Below are positions 50,709 through 59,387 of a stretch of 64,000 nucleotides of DNA, in pieces. Origin of the DNA: Streptomyces laurentii (GTDB taxonomy: Bacteria > Actinomycetota > Actinomycetes > Streptomycetales > Streptomycetaceae); the NCBI GenBank assembly GCA_002355495.1, contig AP017424.1, positions 4,963,501 to 5,027,500 on the forward strand, in the 5' to 3' direction. The position numbers were made by a program, and so were the translations under genes. Under the pieces are notes generated by a model that saw nothing but the letters and a program-made list of their open reading frames with translations, searched no databases and was not told the DNA's origin. Within the stretch, counting starts at the first letter, position 1, and each line of letters begins with the position of its first letter.

Positions 50709-51638
50709 GTGCCGACAGCGATCGCGGTCACGAGCGCCGACCTGGTGCTGCCGCCGACCGACCCCCGCACCCCGCCGGCGGCCGTGCTGCCCGGCCCCGA
50801 CGCGCGGCCGCTGGACGCCGCGCTCGTCGACGTACGCCAGCTGCTCGACCAGCACGGGCACCTGGTCGTCGTCTGCCCCGACGCCGCGCCGCCCGCGACC
50901 GTCCAACGCCTGTACGCCGTACGGGCCCTGCTCGAATCCGACCGGATCGCGATCGTCCGCACCGCCCTGCCGCCGCTCGGCGCCGCCGTCCTGGTCCGCC
51001 AGCTCCGGCAGCTGTCCGCCTGCGACTTCAGCCCCGGCGTGCTGGCCTCCGCCGCCCGGCTGCTCACCCACTACGTCTACGCGGGCGCCGTCCTCGGCTC
51101 CGTCGCCAAGCTCGACCACGTACCCGTCGGACTCGGCTCCCACCTCAAGGGCTGGCTGCCCGGCGCCCACTTCGCGGTCCTCGCCGGGCCCACGCCCCAG
51201 CTCGTCCGCCTCCCGGGCGGCGGAGGCGGCAGCGGCCATCGCGCGGCGGACGGCGAACAGCTCGCCGGGCCCGAGTTCGCCACCGACCTCGTCGTCGCCC
51301 GCGGCCAGCTCCAGAGCGACTGGCCCACCGCCACGCTCGGCCCGCGCTGGCGGGTCCGCGCCGTCCAGGAGGCCCCGCTGCCCGAGTCCTCGGCGCGCTG
51401 GTGGGGCACCGGGCGCCTGGTCGAGTTCACCGCGTACCTGCCCGACCTGAACGTCCTGCACCAACTCGTCACCTCCGTACGGCGCGAGACCTGCCACTGG
51501 TGCCGGATGGAACTCCTCGGCGACCGCTGCGGCTTCTGCGCCGCGCCGCTGCCCCCGGCTGAAGCCGCCGCCCCGGCGCTCGCCGCCCCCGCCGCCCGTA
51601 CCGCCATCGGCCCAGGCCCGGGCGCAGCCCCTCGCTAG
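50709..51638 (+). CDS. Tad-cluster hypothetical protein with C-terminal zinc ribbon
   Basis: About 309 residues. Central part has a Rossmann-like or nuclease-like appearance (HGHLVVVCPDAAP, DRIAIVRTALPPLGAAVLVRQLRQL) but no motif I can name. The C-terminus has CHWCRMELLGDRCGFC, two CxxC pairs that would bind zinc, before an Ala/Pro tail. GTG 50709 has GGGGAG nine bases upstream; a TTG at 50679 is in frame but has no better site. First gene of the pilus cluster, just upstream of the CpaB-like gene, so a role in pilus control or assembly is likely but undefined. A near-palindrome GATCACCAGGTGGTC lies at 50656-50670. Confidence 0.7.
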   Translation: MPTAIAVTSADLVLPPTDPRTPPAAVLPGPDARPLDAALVDVRQLLDQHGHLVVVCPDAAPPATVQRLYAVRALLESDRIAIVRTALPPLGAAVLVRQLRQLSACDFSPGVLASAARLLTHYVYAGAVLGSVAKLDHVPVGLGSHLKGWLPGAHFAVLAGPTPQLVRLPGGGGGSGHRAADGEQLAGPEFATDLVVARGQLQSDWPTATLGPRWRVRAVQEAPLPESSARWWGTGRLVEFTAYLPDLNVLHQLVTSVRRETCHWCRMELLGDRCGFCAAPLPPAEAAAPALAAPAARTAIGPGPGAAPR

Positions 51639-51744
51639 CCCCCGCCGGTCCCGGTCCGTGGATCCGCTCACAGGCCCGCCCGCCGATCCGCCCGTCACCC
51701 CCGTCCGTCGCGTCACCCGTCCCCACGATCGAGGTAGTACGGCC

Positions 51745-52464
51745 ATGAACTCCCGCCAGCGCCGCGGCGTCATCCTGCTGCTGCTCTCCGTCCTGTGCGC
51801 GCTCGGCGCCTTCGCCGGCGTCCTCACGGTGATCAGCGACGTCAACTCCAAGGTCGGACCCGAGGTGACGGCGTACCGGATCAAGGACGACATCGCGCCC
51901 TACACCCCGCTCGGCCCCGACCGGTTCGAGAAGATAAAGATGCCGGAGCGCTGGCTTCCGGACACCGCCGTCACCGACCTGCGCCGCACCCAGGGCAAGA
52001 TCGCCGTCACCACCCTGAAGTCCGGCTCGCTGCTCCAGAGCGACATGATCGTCGACCGGCCCGCGCTCGAACCCGGCCAGCAGGAGATCGCCATCATGAT
52101 CGACGCCGCCACCGGTGTGGCCGGCAAGATCACCCCCGGAGCCGCCGTCAACATCTACGCCACCTTCTCCGGCGAACGCGGCGGCGGCCGGGCCGCGAAC
52201 CAGACCCCGCAGTCCAAGCTCATCGTCGCCGGCGCCAAGGTCCTCGCCATCGGCAAGATCACCCCCATCGAGAACCAGGACGACCGCGGCGCCCGGGCCA
52301 CCGACGGCGTCCCGATCACCTTCGCCCTGAACACCGCCGACACCCAGCGCGTCGCCTACGCCGAGTCCTTCGCCCAGCACGTCCGCCTCGCCCTGGTCGC
52401 CCCCGGCTCCGCCGCCACGCCCGACCCGCGCGACCGCACCTACACGCTCGACAAGGACAAGTGA
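51745..52464 (+). CDS. CpaB/RcpC-like SAF-domain pilus protein
   Basis: N-terminal helix (GVILLLLSVLCALGAFAGVLTVI) anchors the protein; the external part is a SAF domain (VTAYRIKDDIAPYTPLGPDRFEKIKMPERWLP, GKIAVTTLKSGSLLQSDMI) followed by the RcpC-type beta region (EIAIMIDAATGVAGKITPGAAVNIYATF). In diderms RcpC/CpaB sits at the secretin; in this single-membrane cell it may guide the pilus through the wall. ATG 51745 has GAGGT upstream. Eight bases separate it from the next gene. Confidence 0.88.
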   Translation: MNSRQRRGVILLLLSVLCALGAFAGVLTVISDVNSKVGPEVTAYRIKDDIAPYTPLGPDRFEKIKMPERWLPDTAVTDLRRTQGKIAVTTLKSGSLLQSDMIVDRPALEPGQQEIAIMIDAATGVAGKITPGAAVNIYATFSGERGGGRAANQTPQSKLIVAGAKVLAIGKITPIENQDDRGARATDGVPITFALNTADTQRVAYAESFAQHVRLALVAPGSAATPDPRDRTYTLDKDK

Positions 52465-52471
52465 GGCCCGC

Positions 52472-53731
52472 ATGACCACCAGGATCCTGCCGGCGGTGGG
52501 TGACCCGGACGCGGCCCGCGCGGTCCTCACCCTCGTCGGCCAGCTGCCCGACGCCGAACCCTCCGGGCCCGTCGCCGACTCCACCCGGCTGCTCGACACG
52601 CTCGCCTCCCTCGCCGCCGTCTCCCTCGACGAGCTGCCCGACGTCGTCCTCGTCCACGAGCGCATCGGCCCCGTCCCGGCACTCGAACTCGTGCGCGAGG
52701 TGGCGCTCCGCTTCCCCGCCGTCGGCGTCGTCCTCATCACCTCCGACGCGAGCCCCGTGCTGTTCTCCGCCGCCATGGACTCCGGCGCCCGCGGACTGGT
52801 CACGCTCCCGCTCGGGTACGAGGAGCTGGCCAGCCGCGTGCAGGCCGCCGCCCAGTGGGCCGCCGGCGTCCGGCGGCACCTCGGCGGCGCGGCCGAGGGC
52901 GGCCCGGCCGGGCCCGGCGGCACCGTCGTCACCGTCAGCGGCGCGAAGGGCGGCGTCGGCACCACCGTCACCGCCGTCCAGCTCGCCCTCGCCGCCCGCG
53001 CCTCCGGGCGCACCGTGGCCCTCGTCGACCTCGACCTGCAGGGCGGCGACATCGCCTCGTACCTCGACGTGCAGTTCCGCCGTTCCGCCGTCGACCTCGC
53101 CAGCATCAACGACATCTCGCCGCGGGTCCTCCAGGACGCCGTGTACGTGCACGAGACCGGCCTCAGCCTGCTCCTCGCCCCCGGCGAGGGCGAACGCGGC
53201 GAGGAGGTCGGCGAGCGCGCCGCCCGCCAGATACTGCACGCCCTGCGCGGCCGCCACGAGGTCGTGATCGTCGACTGCGGCACCCACCTCGACGCCGCCG
53301 GCGCCGCCGCGATCGAGGCGGCCGCCACCGCGCTGCTGGTCACCACGCCGGACGTGGTCGCCGTACGGGCCGCCAAGCGCGTCGTACGGATGTGGGACCG
53401 GCTGCAGATCCGCAAGCCGGAGGAGACCACGATCCTGGTCAACCGGCACCAGCGCGCCACCGAGATCCAGCCCGCCCTGATCCAGCGCATCACCGGCACC
53501 CGGATCGCGGGCGTCGCCGTCCCCGCCCACTTCAAGGAACTCGCCGCCGTCGTCGACGCCGGCCGGCTGCACGACCTCGACGCGCGCTCGTCCGTCAAGC
53601 AGGCGCTGTGGCAGCTCGCCGGCGAACTGGGCCTGGTCACGGCCGCGGCCGCGCAGCCCGGCAAGGAACCGGCCCGCGGCGGCGACCGGGGCGCGCTCGG
53701 CGCGCTGCGGCGGCGCGGGGGAGGCCGCTGA
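52472..53731 (+). CDS. TadZ/CpaE-type ATPase
   Basis: Localisation factor of Tad pili. N-terminal receiver-like domain (~1-125: LPDVVLVHERIGP, VVLITSDASPVLFSAAMDSGARGLVTLPL) without a clear phosphorylation site pattern, then a MinD/ParA-like ATPase: deviant Walker A SGAKGGVGTTVTA near 155, VDLDLQGGDIASYLD, VIVDCGTHLD and VNRHQRATEIQ. The tail is Arg/Gly-rich. Places the assembly machine at a site in the membrane, in other systems at a pole. Confidence 0.92.
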   Translation: MTTRILPAVGDPDAARAVLTLVGQLPDAEPSGPVADSTRLLDTLASLAAVSLDELPDVVLVHERIGPVPALELVREVALRFPAVGVVLITSDASPVLFSAAMDSGARGLVTLPLGYEELASRVQAAAQWAAGVRRHLGGAAEGGPAGPGGTVVTVSGAKGGVGTTVTAVQLALAARASGRTVALVDLDLQGGDIASYLDVQFRRSAVDLASINDISPRVLQDAVYVHETGLSLLLAPGEGERGEEVGERAARQILHALRGRHEVVIVDCGTHLDAAGAAAIEAAATALLVTTPDVVAVRAAKRVVRMWDRLQIRKPEETTILVNRHQRATEIQPALIQRITGTRIAGVAVPAHFKELAAVVDAGRLHDLDARSSVKQALWQLAGELGLVTAAAAQPGKEPARGGDRGALGALRRRGGGR

Positions 53732-53734
53732 GCC

Positions 53735-54145
53735 ATGCGGAGACCGGTCGGGACACACGGACGGGCACCGCGCGAGCCGCGGTGCGCGCGGGACGGCGGG
53801 CAGGTGGCGGTCGAGTTCGTCGGCATGCTGCCGCTGATCCTGCTCACGCTGGTGCTGCTGTGGCAGTGCGTCCTGGTCGGCTACACGTACACGCTCGCCG
53901 GGAACGCGGCCGACGAGGCCGCCCGTGCCGGGGCCGTCGGCGACGACTGCGCGGCGGCGGCGCGGCGGCACCTGGACGGCGCGTGGCGGGCGCGGGCGAA
54001 GCCGAGCTGCCCCGGGGGGCCGTCCGGCGGGATGTACCGGGTACGGGTCACCCTGAAGGTGCCCGTGCTGTTCCCCGGCGCCGGCGCGCTCCCCTTCGAC
54101 GTGAACGGCGACGCCGCCGCCGTATGGGAGGGAGCGCAGCCATGA
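53735..54145 (+). CDS. TadE-like minor pseudopilin 1
   Basis: 136 residues with a class III prepilin-type leader: Arg-rich N-terminus, then DGGQVAVEFVGMLPLILLTLVLLWQCVLVGYTY. Cleavage is expected after the Gly before QVAVE. The helix is followed by a ~75-residue external domain with two cysteines (DDC, PSC). Overlaps the next gene by four bases (ATGA). Confidence 0.88.
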   Translation: MRRPVGTHGRAPREPRCARDGGQVAVEFVGMLPLILLTLVLLWQCVLVGYTYTLAGNAADEAARAGAVGDDCAAAARRHLDGAWRARAKPSCPGGPSGGMYRVRVTLKVPVLFPGAGALPFDVNGDAAAVWEGAQP

Positions 54146-54561
54146 GGTGGTCACGTACCCGTACACGCACACGTACGCGCCCCCGTCGACGGGCCCGGGA
54201 CCGGGGCCGGGACCGGGGCCAGGTCGCCATCGAGTACCTGGGCTTCCTGCCGATCCTGCTGCTCGTCGGCCTGGCCGGGATCCAGGTCGGCGTCATCGCG
54301 TACGCGGCCCAGCAGGCGGGCACGGGCGCGCGGGCGGCCGCGCGCGCCGCGAGCGCCGACGACCCCGACCACGTCCTCCCGGACCCCGAGGCCGCCGGAA
54401 AGACGGCCATGAGCGACTGGGTCGCCCGCCGCAGCGAGGTGTCCGAGTCGGGCGGCGTCGCGACCGTGACCGTCCACATCCCCTCCCTCGTCCCCTTCTG
54501 GGACTTCGACGACGTGCGGAGGACCGCCACCATGCCCGTGCCCCGGAAGGACCAGCCATGA
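54142..54561 (+). CDS. TadE/TadF-like minor pseudopilin 2
   Basis: 139 residues. N-terminus is a run of Arg-Thr repeats (RTRTRTRTRPRRRARDRGRD), then RGQVAIEYLGFLPILLLVGLAGIQVGVIAY, the same prepilin motif as gene one and the Flp pilin. External part has HIPSLVPFWDFDDVRRTATMPV. ATG 54142 overlaps the previous stop; its own stop overlaps the tadA start. The Arg/Thr-rich leader is encoded by a CGTACA-like repeat (54155-54185). Confidence 0.87.
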   Translation: MRWSRTRTRTRTRPRRRARDRGRDRGQVAIEYLGFLPILLLVGLAGIQVGVIAYAAQQAGTGARAAARAASADDPDHVLPDPEAAGKTAMSDWVARRSEVSESGGVATVTVHIPSLVPFWDFDDVRRTATMPVPRKDQP

Positions 54562-55910
54562 GCCTGCGGGCCCGTATCCACACCCCCGAGGAGAACGGGG
54601 CACACGGCCGCGGCGGCGCGGGCGAGGACGGCCATCTCGTCGCGTCCTTCCGCGCCAAGCTCCTCGAAGAGATCGACCTCACCGAGATGTCGGCGCTCCA
54701 CGCCGCCGAGCGCCGGGCCCGCCTCGAACGCGTCCTCGGCCACATCATCAGCCGCGAGGGCCCGGTCCTCTCCACCACCGAACGCGCCCAGCTGATCCGC
54801 CGGGTCGTCGACGAGGCGCTCGGACTCGGCGTCCTCGAACCGCTCCTCGAAGACGCCTCCATCACCGAGATCATGGTCAACGGCCCCGACCAGATCTACA
54901 TCGAACGGGCCGGCCGGGTGGAGCTGCTGCCGCTGCGCTTCGCCTCCCAGGAACAGCTGATGCAGACCATCGAACGCATCGTGTCCACCGTCAACCGGCG
55001 CGTCGACGAGTCCAATCCGATGGTCGACGCCCGGCTGCCGTCCGGCGAGCGCGTCAACGTCATCATCCCGCCGCTCTCGCTCACCGGGCCCACGCTCACC
55101 ATCCGGCGCTTCCCCCGCTCGTACACCCTGCACGAGATGATCGGCCTCGGCTCGATGGACGAACAGATGCTGTTCCTGCTCGCCGGGCTCGTGCAGGCCA
55201 AGTTCAACGTGATCGTCTCCGGCGCCACCGGCACCGGGAAGACCACCCTCCTCAACGCCCTGTCCGGCCTCATCCCCGAGGGCGAACGGATCATCACCAT
55301 CGAGGACTCCGCCGAACTCCAGCTCCAGCAGTCCCACGTCATCCGCCTGGAGTCCCGGCCGCCCAACATCGAGGGCCGGGGCGCGGTCACCATCCGCGAC
55401 CTCGTCCGCAACTCCCTGCGCATGCGCCCCGACCGCATCGTCGTCGGCGAGGTGCGCGGCGGCGAGACCCTCGACATGCTGCAGGCCATGTCCACCGGCC
55501 ACGACGGCTCGCTGGCCACCGTGCACGCCAACTCCGCCGAGGACGCGCTGATGCGGCTGCAGACGCTGGCGTCCATGGCCGAGGTGAAGGTGCCGTTCGA
55601 GGCGCTGCGCGACCAGATCAACAGCGCCGTCGACGTCCTCGTCCAGCTCACCCGCCACCCCGACGGCACCCGCCGCGTCACCGAGATCGCGATCCTCGCC
55701 TCCAGCGGGCGCGAGCGCTATCTCCTCGCGACCGTCAGCCGCTTCCACGCCCAGCCGCTCGCGGCGGACGGACGGGTGTACGGCGAGTTCGTCCACCACC
55801 CGCTGCCGCGCCGCGTCGCGGAACGGCTCTACATGGCGGGCCAGCCGCTGCCCCAGGCGTTCGGCGTGGCGGCGGACGACGGACAACTGGCCGTACGCGA
55901 AGCGAAGTAG
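54558..55910 (+). CDS. tadA: TadA/CpaF secretion ATPase
   Basis: Hexameric motor of Tad pilus extension and retraction. 450 residues: N-terminal all-alpha domain with ITEIMVNGPDQIYIERAGRVELLPLRF, Walker A SGATGTGKTTLLNALSG near 222, Asp box ERIITIEDSAELQL, Walker B MRPDRIVVGEVRGGETLDMLQAMSTGHDGSLATVHANS with His box. ATG 54558 overlaps the previous stop. Full-length for CpaF. Confidence 0.96.
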   Translation: MSLRARIHTPEENGAHGRGGAGEDGHLVASFRAKLLEEIDLTEMSALHAAERRARLERVLGHIISREGPVLSTTERAQLIRRVVDEALGLGVLEPLLEDASITEIMVNGPDQIYIERAGRVELLPLRFASQEQLMQTIERIVSTVNRRVDESNPMVDARLPSGERVNVIIPPLSLTGPTLTIRRFPRSYTLHEMIGLGSMDEQMLFLLAGLVQAKFNVIVSGATGTGKTTLLNALSGLIPEGERIITIEDSAELQLQQSHVIRLESRPPNIEGRGAVTIRDLVRNSLRMRPDRIVVGEVRGGETLDMLQAMSTGHDGSLATVHANSAEDALMRLQTLASMAEVKVPFEALRDQINSAVDVLVQLTRHPDGTRRVTEIAILASSGRERYLLATVSRFHAQPLAADGRVYGEFVHHPLPRRVAERLYMAGQPLPQAFGVAADDGQLAVREAK

Positions 55911-55950
55911 AGGACAGGACCCGAAGCGACATGAAGAAAGGGCAAGGACG

Positions 55951-56895
55951 GTGAACCCGACTCTGCTGACCGTGGGCGTGGCGCTGGTCGCCTGCGCCCT
56001 CGCGGTGGCCGGCATCCAGCTGTACGCGAGCGGCAGGGCACAGCGGGCCGCACTGATCGACCGGCTGACCCGGGCCACCGGAGAGCAGGACGGGGGTACG
56101 GGGCGACGCCTCCGGCCGTTCCGCGGCGTCGACCGGCGGGTGCGGCGCACCGCCCTCGGGCGCGCGCTCGAACTCCGCATCTCCGCCACGGGGTTGGAGG
56201 TCACGCCGGGCGAGTTCGTGGTCTACATGGCGATCGCCGTCGCCGTGCTGTGGATCGCCGGACAGTCCCTGCTCTCCCCGTTCTTCGGCCCGATCTGCGG
56301 CTTCGTGGGCGTGTGGGTGGCCCTCGGATTCCTCAACTGGCAGCGGCAGAAGCGGATCGAGAAGTTCATCAACCAGCTTCCCGAACTCTCCCGCATCCTC
56401 GCCAACGCCACCCAGGCCGGCCTCGCCCTGCGGATGGCCCTCTCGCTCGCCGCCGACGAGATGGAGGCCCCGGCCGGCGACGAACTGGAGAAGGTCGCCC
56501 AGCAGCTCGCCGTCGGCACCTCCATCGACGACGCCCTCGGCGAACTCGCCGCCCGGCTGCCCTCGCGCGAACTCGTCGTCCTCGTCACGACACTGGTCCT
56601 CGCCAACCGGGCCGGCGGTACCGTCGTCTCCTCGCTGCGCAACCTCACCGAGACCCTGGAGGAACGCAAGGAGACCCGGCGCGAGGTCCGCACCCAGCTG
56701 TCCCAGGTCAGCATGACGGCGTACTCGGTCCCGGTCATCGGCATCGGCTCGCTGCTGCTCATCGACAACATGCAGCCCGGCGCCCTGGACCGGATGACCG
56801 GATCCGGCATCGGCCAGATCGCGGTGGTGGCGGCCTTCGCGCTCTACGTGGTCGGGTTCGTCGTCATCCGCCGCATCGCCAAGATCGACGTGTGA
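55951..56895 (+). CDS. tadB: TadB inner-membrane platform protein
   Basis: T2SSF-domain protein of 314 residues. N-terminal helix, two helices near 95-130 (VVYMAIAVAVLWIAGQSLL, PICGFVGVWVALGFLNW), cytoplasmic T2SSF region (INQLPELSRILANATQAGLALRMALSLAADEM; LVTTLVLANRAGGTVVSSLRNLTETLEERKETRREV) and two C-terminal helices. GTG 55951 has AAGGACG close upstream. With TadC it forms the platform turned by TadA. Confidence 0.94.
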   Translation: MNPTLLTVGVALVACALAVAGIQLYASGRAQRAALIDRLTRATGEQDGGTGRRLRPFRGVDRRVRRTALGRALELRISATGLEVTPGEFVVYMAIAVAVLWIAGQSLLSPFFGPICGFVGVWVALGFLNWQRQKRIEKFINQLPELSRILANATQAGLALRMALSLAADEMEAPAGDELEKVAQQLAVGTSIDDALGELAARLPSRELVVLVTTLVLANRAGGTVVSSLRNLTETLEERKETRREVRTQLSQVSMTAYSVPVIGIGSLLLIDNMQPGALDRMTGSGIGQIAVVAAFALYVVGFVVIRRIAKIDV

Positions 56896-56899
56896 GGGC

Positions 56900-57796
56900 G
56901 TGACACCCGTGGAACTCCTGCTGGCCCTCCTCGCGGGCCTCTCCGTCGCCGGCGCCGCCTACGGCATCCGCCTCTACCGCGCCGACGCCAAACTGCCCGC
57001 CGACCTCCAGCTCGCCCTCGAAGTCGGCGCCACCCGCACCGGCGCGGTGTACTCCGCCGTCGACCGGCTCGGCATGCGCTGGTCGCCCGCCGTGCTGCGG
57101 ATGATGGGCCCCAAGCGGGTCGACTCCGTACGCCGCCGCATCGACCTCGCCGGCAATCCGGGCGGCCTCACCATTGACCGCTACGGCGCCCGGCGCGCCG
57201 TCTACGGCGCCCTCGGCGCGGTGGGCGGGCTGCTGATGCTCGTACGCGGCTCGTTCCTCGTCGCGATCCTGCTCTTCGCCTTCGGCGCCTTCTGGACCGA
57301 GGTCGGCATCTGGTCCGCCGTCCGCATCCGCAAGGACCAGATCGAACGCACCCTCCCCGACTTCCTCGACGTCCTCGCCGTCGTCGTCTCCGCCGGACTC
57401 GGCTTCCGACAGGCCCTGGAGCGGGTCGCCGAGAAGTACGAGGGCCCGTGGGCCGACGAACTGCGCATCACCCTGCGGCAGATGGACATGGGCGTCAGCC
57501 GCCGCGAGGCCTTCGACGCGCTGCGCCGCCGCAACGACTCCGAGCAGGTCGCCCAGTTCGTCACCACCCTCCAGCAGGGCGAGGAACTGGGCGCGCCCAT
57601 CGTCGAGACGCTGATCCAGATCGCCAACGACATGCGCCGCACCGACGCGCAGAACGCGCGGCGCAAGGCGGCGAAGGCCGTCCCCAAGGCCACCATGGTG
57701 ATCACCATGCTCATGGTCCCGGCCACGATGATCCTGCTCGGCGCCGGCCTGTTCCTGGGCACCGGCACCGACTTCGGATCGATCACGGGCGAGTGA
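56900..57796 (+). CDS. tadC: TadC inner-membrane platform protein
   Basis: 298 residues, T2SSF domain: LPDFLDVLAVVVSAGLGFRQALERVAEKYEG, FVTTLQQGEELGAPIVETLIQIANDMR, and a C-terminal helix ATMVITMLMVPATMILLGAGLFLG. GTG 56900 begins four bases after the tadB stop; GTG 56909 is an alternative. The stop overlaps the regulator start. Confidence 0.94.
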   Translation: MTPVELLLALLAGLSVAGAAYGIRLYRADAKLPADLQLALEVGATRTGAVYSAVDRLGMRWSPAVLRMMGPKRVDSVRRRIDLAGNPGGLTIDRYGARRAVYGALGAVGGLLMLVRGSFLVAILLFAFGAFWTEVGIWSAVRIRKDQIERTLPDFLDVLAVVVSAGLGFRQALERVAEKYEGPWADELRITLRQMDMGVSRREAFDALRRRNDSEQVAQFVTTLQQGEELGAPIVETLIQIANDMRRTDAQNARRKAAKAVPKATMVITMLMVPATMILLGAGLFLGTGTDFGSITGE

Positions 57797-58380
57797 GGGC
57801 GGTGACGGCGACGAGACTGAACATCCTGGTGGTGAGCGCCAACCCGGTCGTACGGGCGGGCCTGGCCGTCCTCCTCGACGCGTACCCGGACCTCGACGTG
57901 ACGACGACCGCCGAGGTCCCCGCCCTCCGGGCACGCACCGCCCCGGACCTCGTCCTCCTCGACGGCCGGCCGGAAGCACTTCCGCGGCTGGTGGCCGTCG
58001 CGCCGGTCGTCCACCTGACGCACGTGGCGGGGGAGGGGGCGGGGCCCTGGACCCTCGTCCACGGGCAGTTCGAGGTGGCGGACCTCTTACGGATGATCCG
58101 AGAGGCTGCGACTGCACATACTGGCGCCGGTTCAACTGTCACGAATATACTGCGCTTCAGGAATTCTACTTCGCGAGTGCAACGATTCGGTCTGAGTGCG
58201 AGGGAGGTGGAGGTGATGGACCTGATCGCGTCCGGCATGACCAATCAGCGCATCGCCGCCGCCTGCTGCATCTCCGAGAAGACCGTCAAGAACCACATCA
58301 ACCGCATCTTCGCCAAGCTCCACAGCACCACCCGCGGCGAGGCCATCGCCTCCTGGCTCGGCACGCGGACGGCGTCATGA
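57793..58380 (+). CDS. LuxR-type regulator with TTA codon, Tad cluster
   Basis: 195 residues. N-terminal receiver-like domain (LNILVVSANPVVRAGLAVLLDAYPDL, PDLVLLDGRPEALP) that lacks the acidic pair of true receivers (SAN in place of DD), so phosphorylation is doubtful. C-terminal LuxR/NarL helix-turn-helix: LSAREVEVMDLIASGMTNQRIAAACCISEKTVKNHINRIFAKL. Residue 99 is encoded by TTA (58087-58089), the codon read by the bldA tRNA and very rare in Streptomyces, so translation should depend on development. The inter-domain linker (58120-58190) is noticeably poorer in G+C than its surroundings. GTG 57793 overlaps the tadC stop (GTGA); GTG 57802 is an alternative. Likely regulator of the pilin promoter just downstream. 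Confidence 0.88.
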   Translation: MRAVTATRLNILVVSANPVVRAGLAVLLDAYPDLDVTTTAEVPALRARTAPDLVLLDGRPEALPRLVAVAPVVHLTHVAGEGAGPWTLVHGQFEVADLLRMIREAATAHTGAGSTVTNILRFRNSTSRVQRFGLSAREVEVMDLIASGMTNQRIAAACCISEKTVKNHINRIFAKLHSTTRGEAIASWLGTRTAS

Positions 58381-58494
58381 CGCCGACTACGCACCGTATT
58401 TGGGCCTACGGACCCTGTGAGCACACCCCCCATTCGGCGTACCCTGCCCCAGCCGGACTCGGCACGCACACGCAGTCATCCGGAGGGGAACACC
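58381..58494 (+). promoter_or_regulatory. Probable promoter region of pilin gene
   Basis: The only sizeable gap in the Tad cluster core. TACCCT (58440-58445) is a weak -10 with TGTGAG 18 bases upstream; GGAGGGG precedes the pilin start. A separate promoter would allow high pilin expression. Confidence 0.4.
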
Positions 58495-58707
58495 ATGAAC
58501 GACGCGCTCCTGAAGGCCCTGACCAAGGCCAAGGCGCACGCGACCAGTTGGACCGCCGGGCGGGCGGGCGACCGCGGGCAGACGGCGGTCGAGTACCTGG
58601 GAATCATCGTGGTGGTGGTGGCGATCGTGATCGCGATCACGGGTACGGACATCGGCAGCACGATCAAGACGGCCATCTCGAACAAGATCGCCGAACTGCT
58701 CGGATAG
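58495..58707 (+). CDS. flp: Flp/Tad major pilin
   Basis: 70-residue class III prepilin. Leader of ~34 residues (NDALLKALTKAKAHATSWTAGRAGDRG), then QTAVEYLGIIVVVVAIVIAITGTDIG. Cleavage after the Gly before QTAVEY leaves a mature pilin of about 40 residues with the conserved Glu at +5 and Tyr at +6. ATG 58495 is preceded by GGAGGGGAACACC. Its stop shares one base with the next start (TAGTG). Confidence 0.93.
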   Translation: MNDALLKALTKAKAHATSWTAGRAGDRGQTAVEYLGIIVVVVAIVIAITGTDIGSTIKTAISNKIAELLG

Positions 58708-59387
58708 TGCCCGAGGCACGGGGCGGCGACACCGGCCAGGCGTTTCCCGTCTACATCACGGTGATCGCGGGACTCCTCTTCCTCGCGTTCGTCTACTTGG
58801 CGGTCGGGCAGGCGGCTTCCGTCCGTAACGAGGGTCAGACGGCGGCGGACGCGGCCGCGCTGGCGGCCGCGCAGGACGCCCGAGAGCAGCTGCGCGACGG
58901 CTGGCTCCGCGTCCTCGGGGAACCGGACGAGTGGGGCGCCTTCCTCAACGGCGAGGAGTACGACTCCTCCCGTGCCTGTCAGGAGGCGGCGCGGTTCGCG
59001 GCCGAGAACGGTGCCGCGCTGGACGGCCCGTGTGAGGCCGGACCGGGGCGTGGCGGGGGAGAGGAATTCCGCGTGCGGATCCGCACGAACGACTCCGTGG
59101 GCCGGTCGAGCGTGCCCGGCACGGAGGGGCAGCACGCCAAGGCCACGGCGACCGCCGTCCTCGAACCGCTGTGCACCTTCACCCCGCCCGAGCCGACGCC
59201 TTCGCCGCCGCCCACCTCACCGCCGTCCAGTTCGCCCTCGCCCTCCGAGGAGCCGACGGCGACACCGAGTCCCGAACCGGAACCGATCACCGGCCTCCAC
59301 TGCCGTGACCTCGACTGGACGATCGATCCGGAAAACCCCCGGCTGCCGAGCGTGGCCGATCTCTTTACCGTCCGACTGGTCGACTGA
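58707..59387 (+). CDS. TadG-like pilus-associated protein
   Basis: 226 residues. Helix at about 12-33 preceded by GDTGQAFPVYITVIAGLLFLAFVYLAVGQAA, a prepilin-like G-Q start in which the +5 Glu is replaced by Val. Next NEGQTAADAAALAAAQDARE, the TadE/TadG-type 'ADAAALAAA' amphipathic helix, an external region with cysteines (SRACQEAAR, GPCEAG, EPLCTF, LHCRDL), and a Pro/Ser/Thr-rich tract of ~45 residues. GTG 58707 overlaps the pilin stop. Shorter than proteobacterial TadG and lacks a VWA domain. Confidence 0.82.
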   Translation: MPEARGGDTGQAFPVYITVIAGLLFLAFVYLAVGQAASVRNEGQTAADAAALAAAQDAREQLRDGWLRVLGEPDEWGAFLNGEEYDSSRACQEAARFAAENGAALDGPCEAGPGRGGGEEFRVRIRTNDSVGRSSVPGTEGQHAKATATAVLEPLCTFTPPEPTPSPPPTSPPSSSPSPSEEPTATPSPEPEPITGLHCRDLDWTIDPENPRLPSVADLFTVRLVD

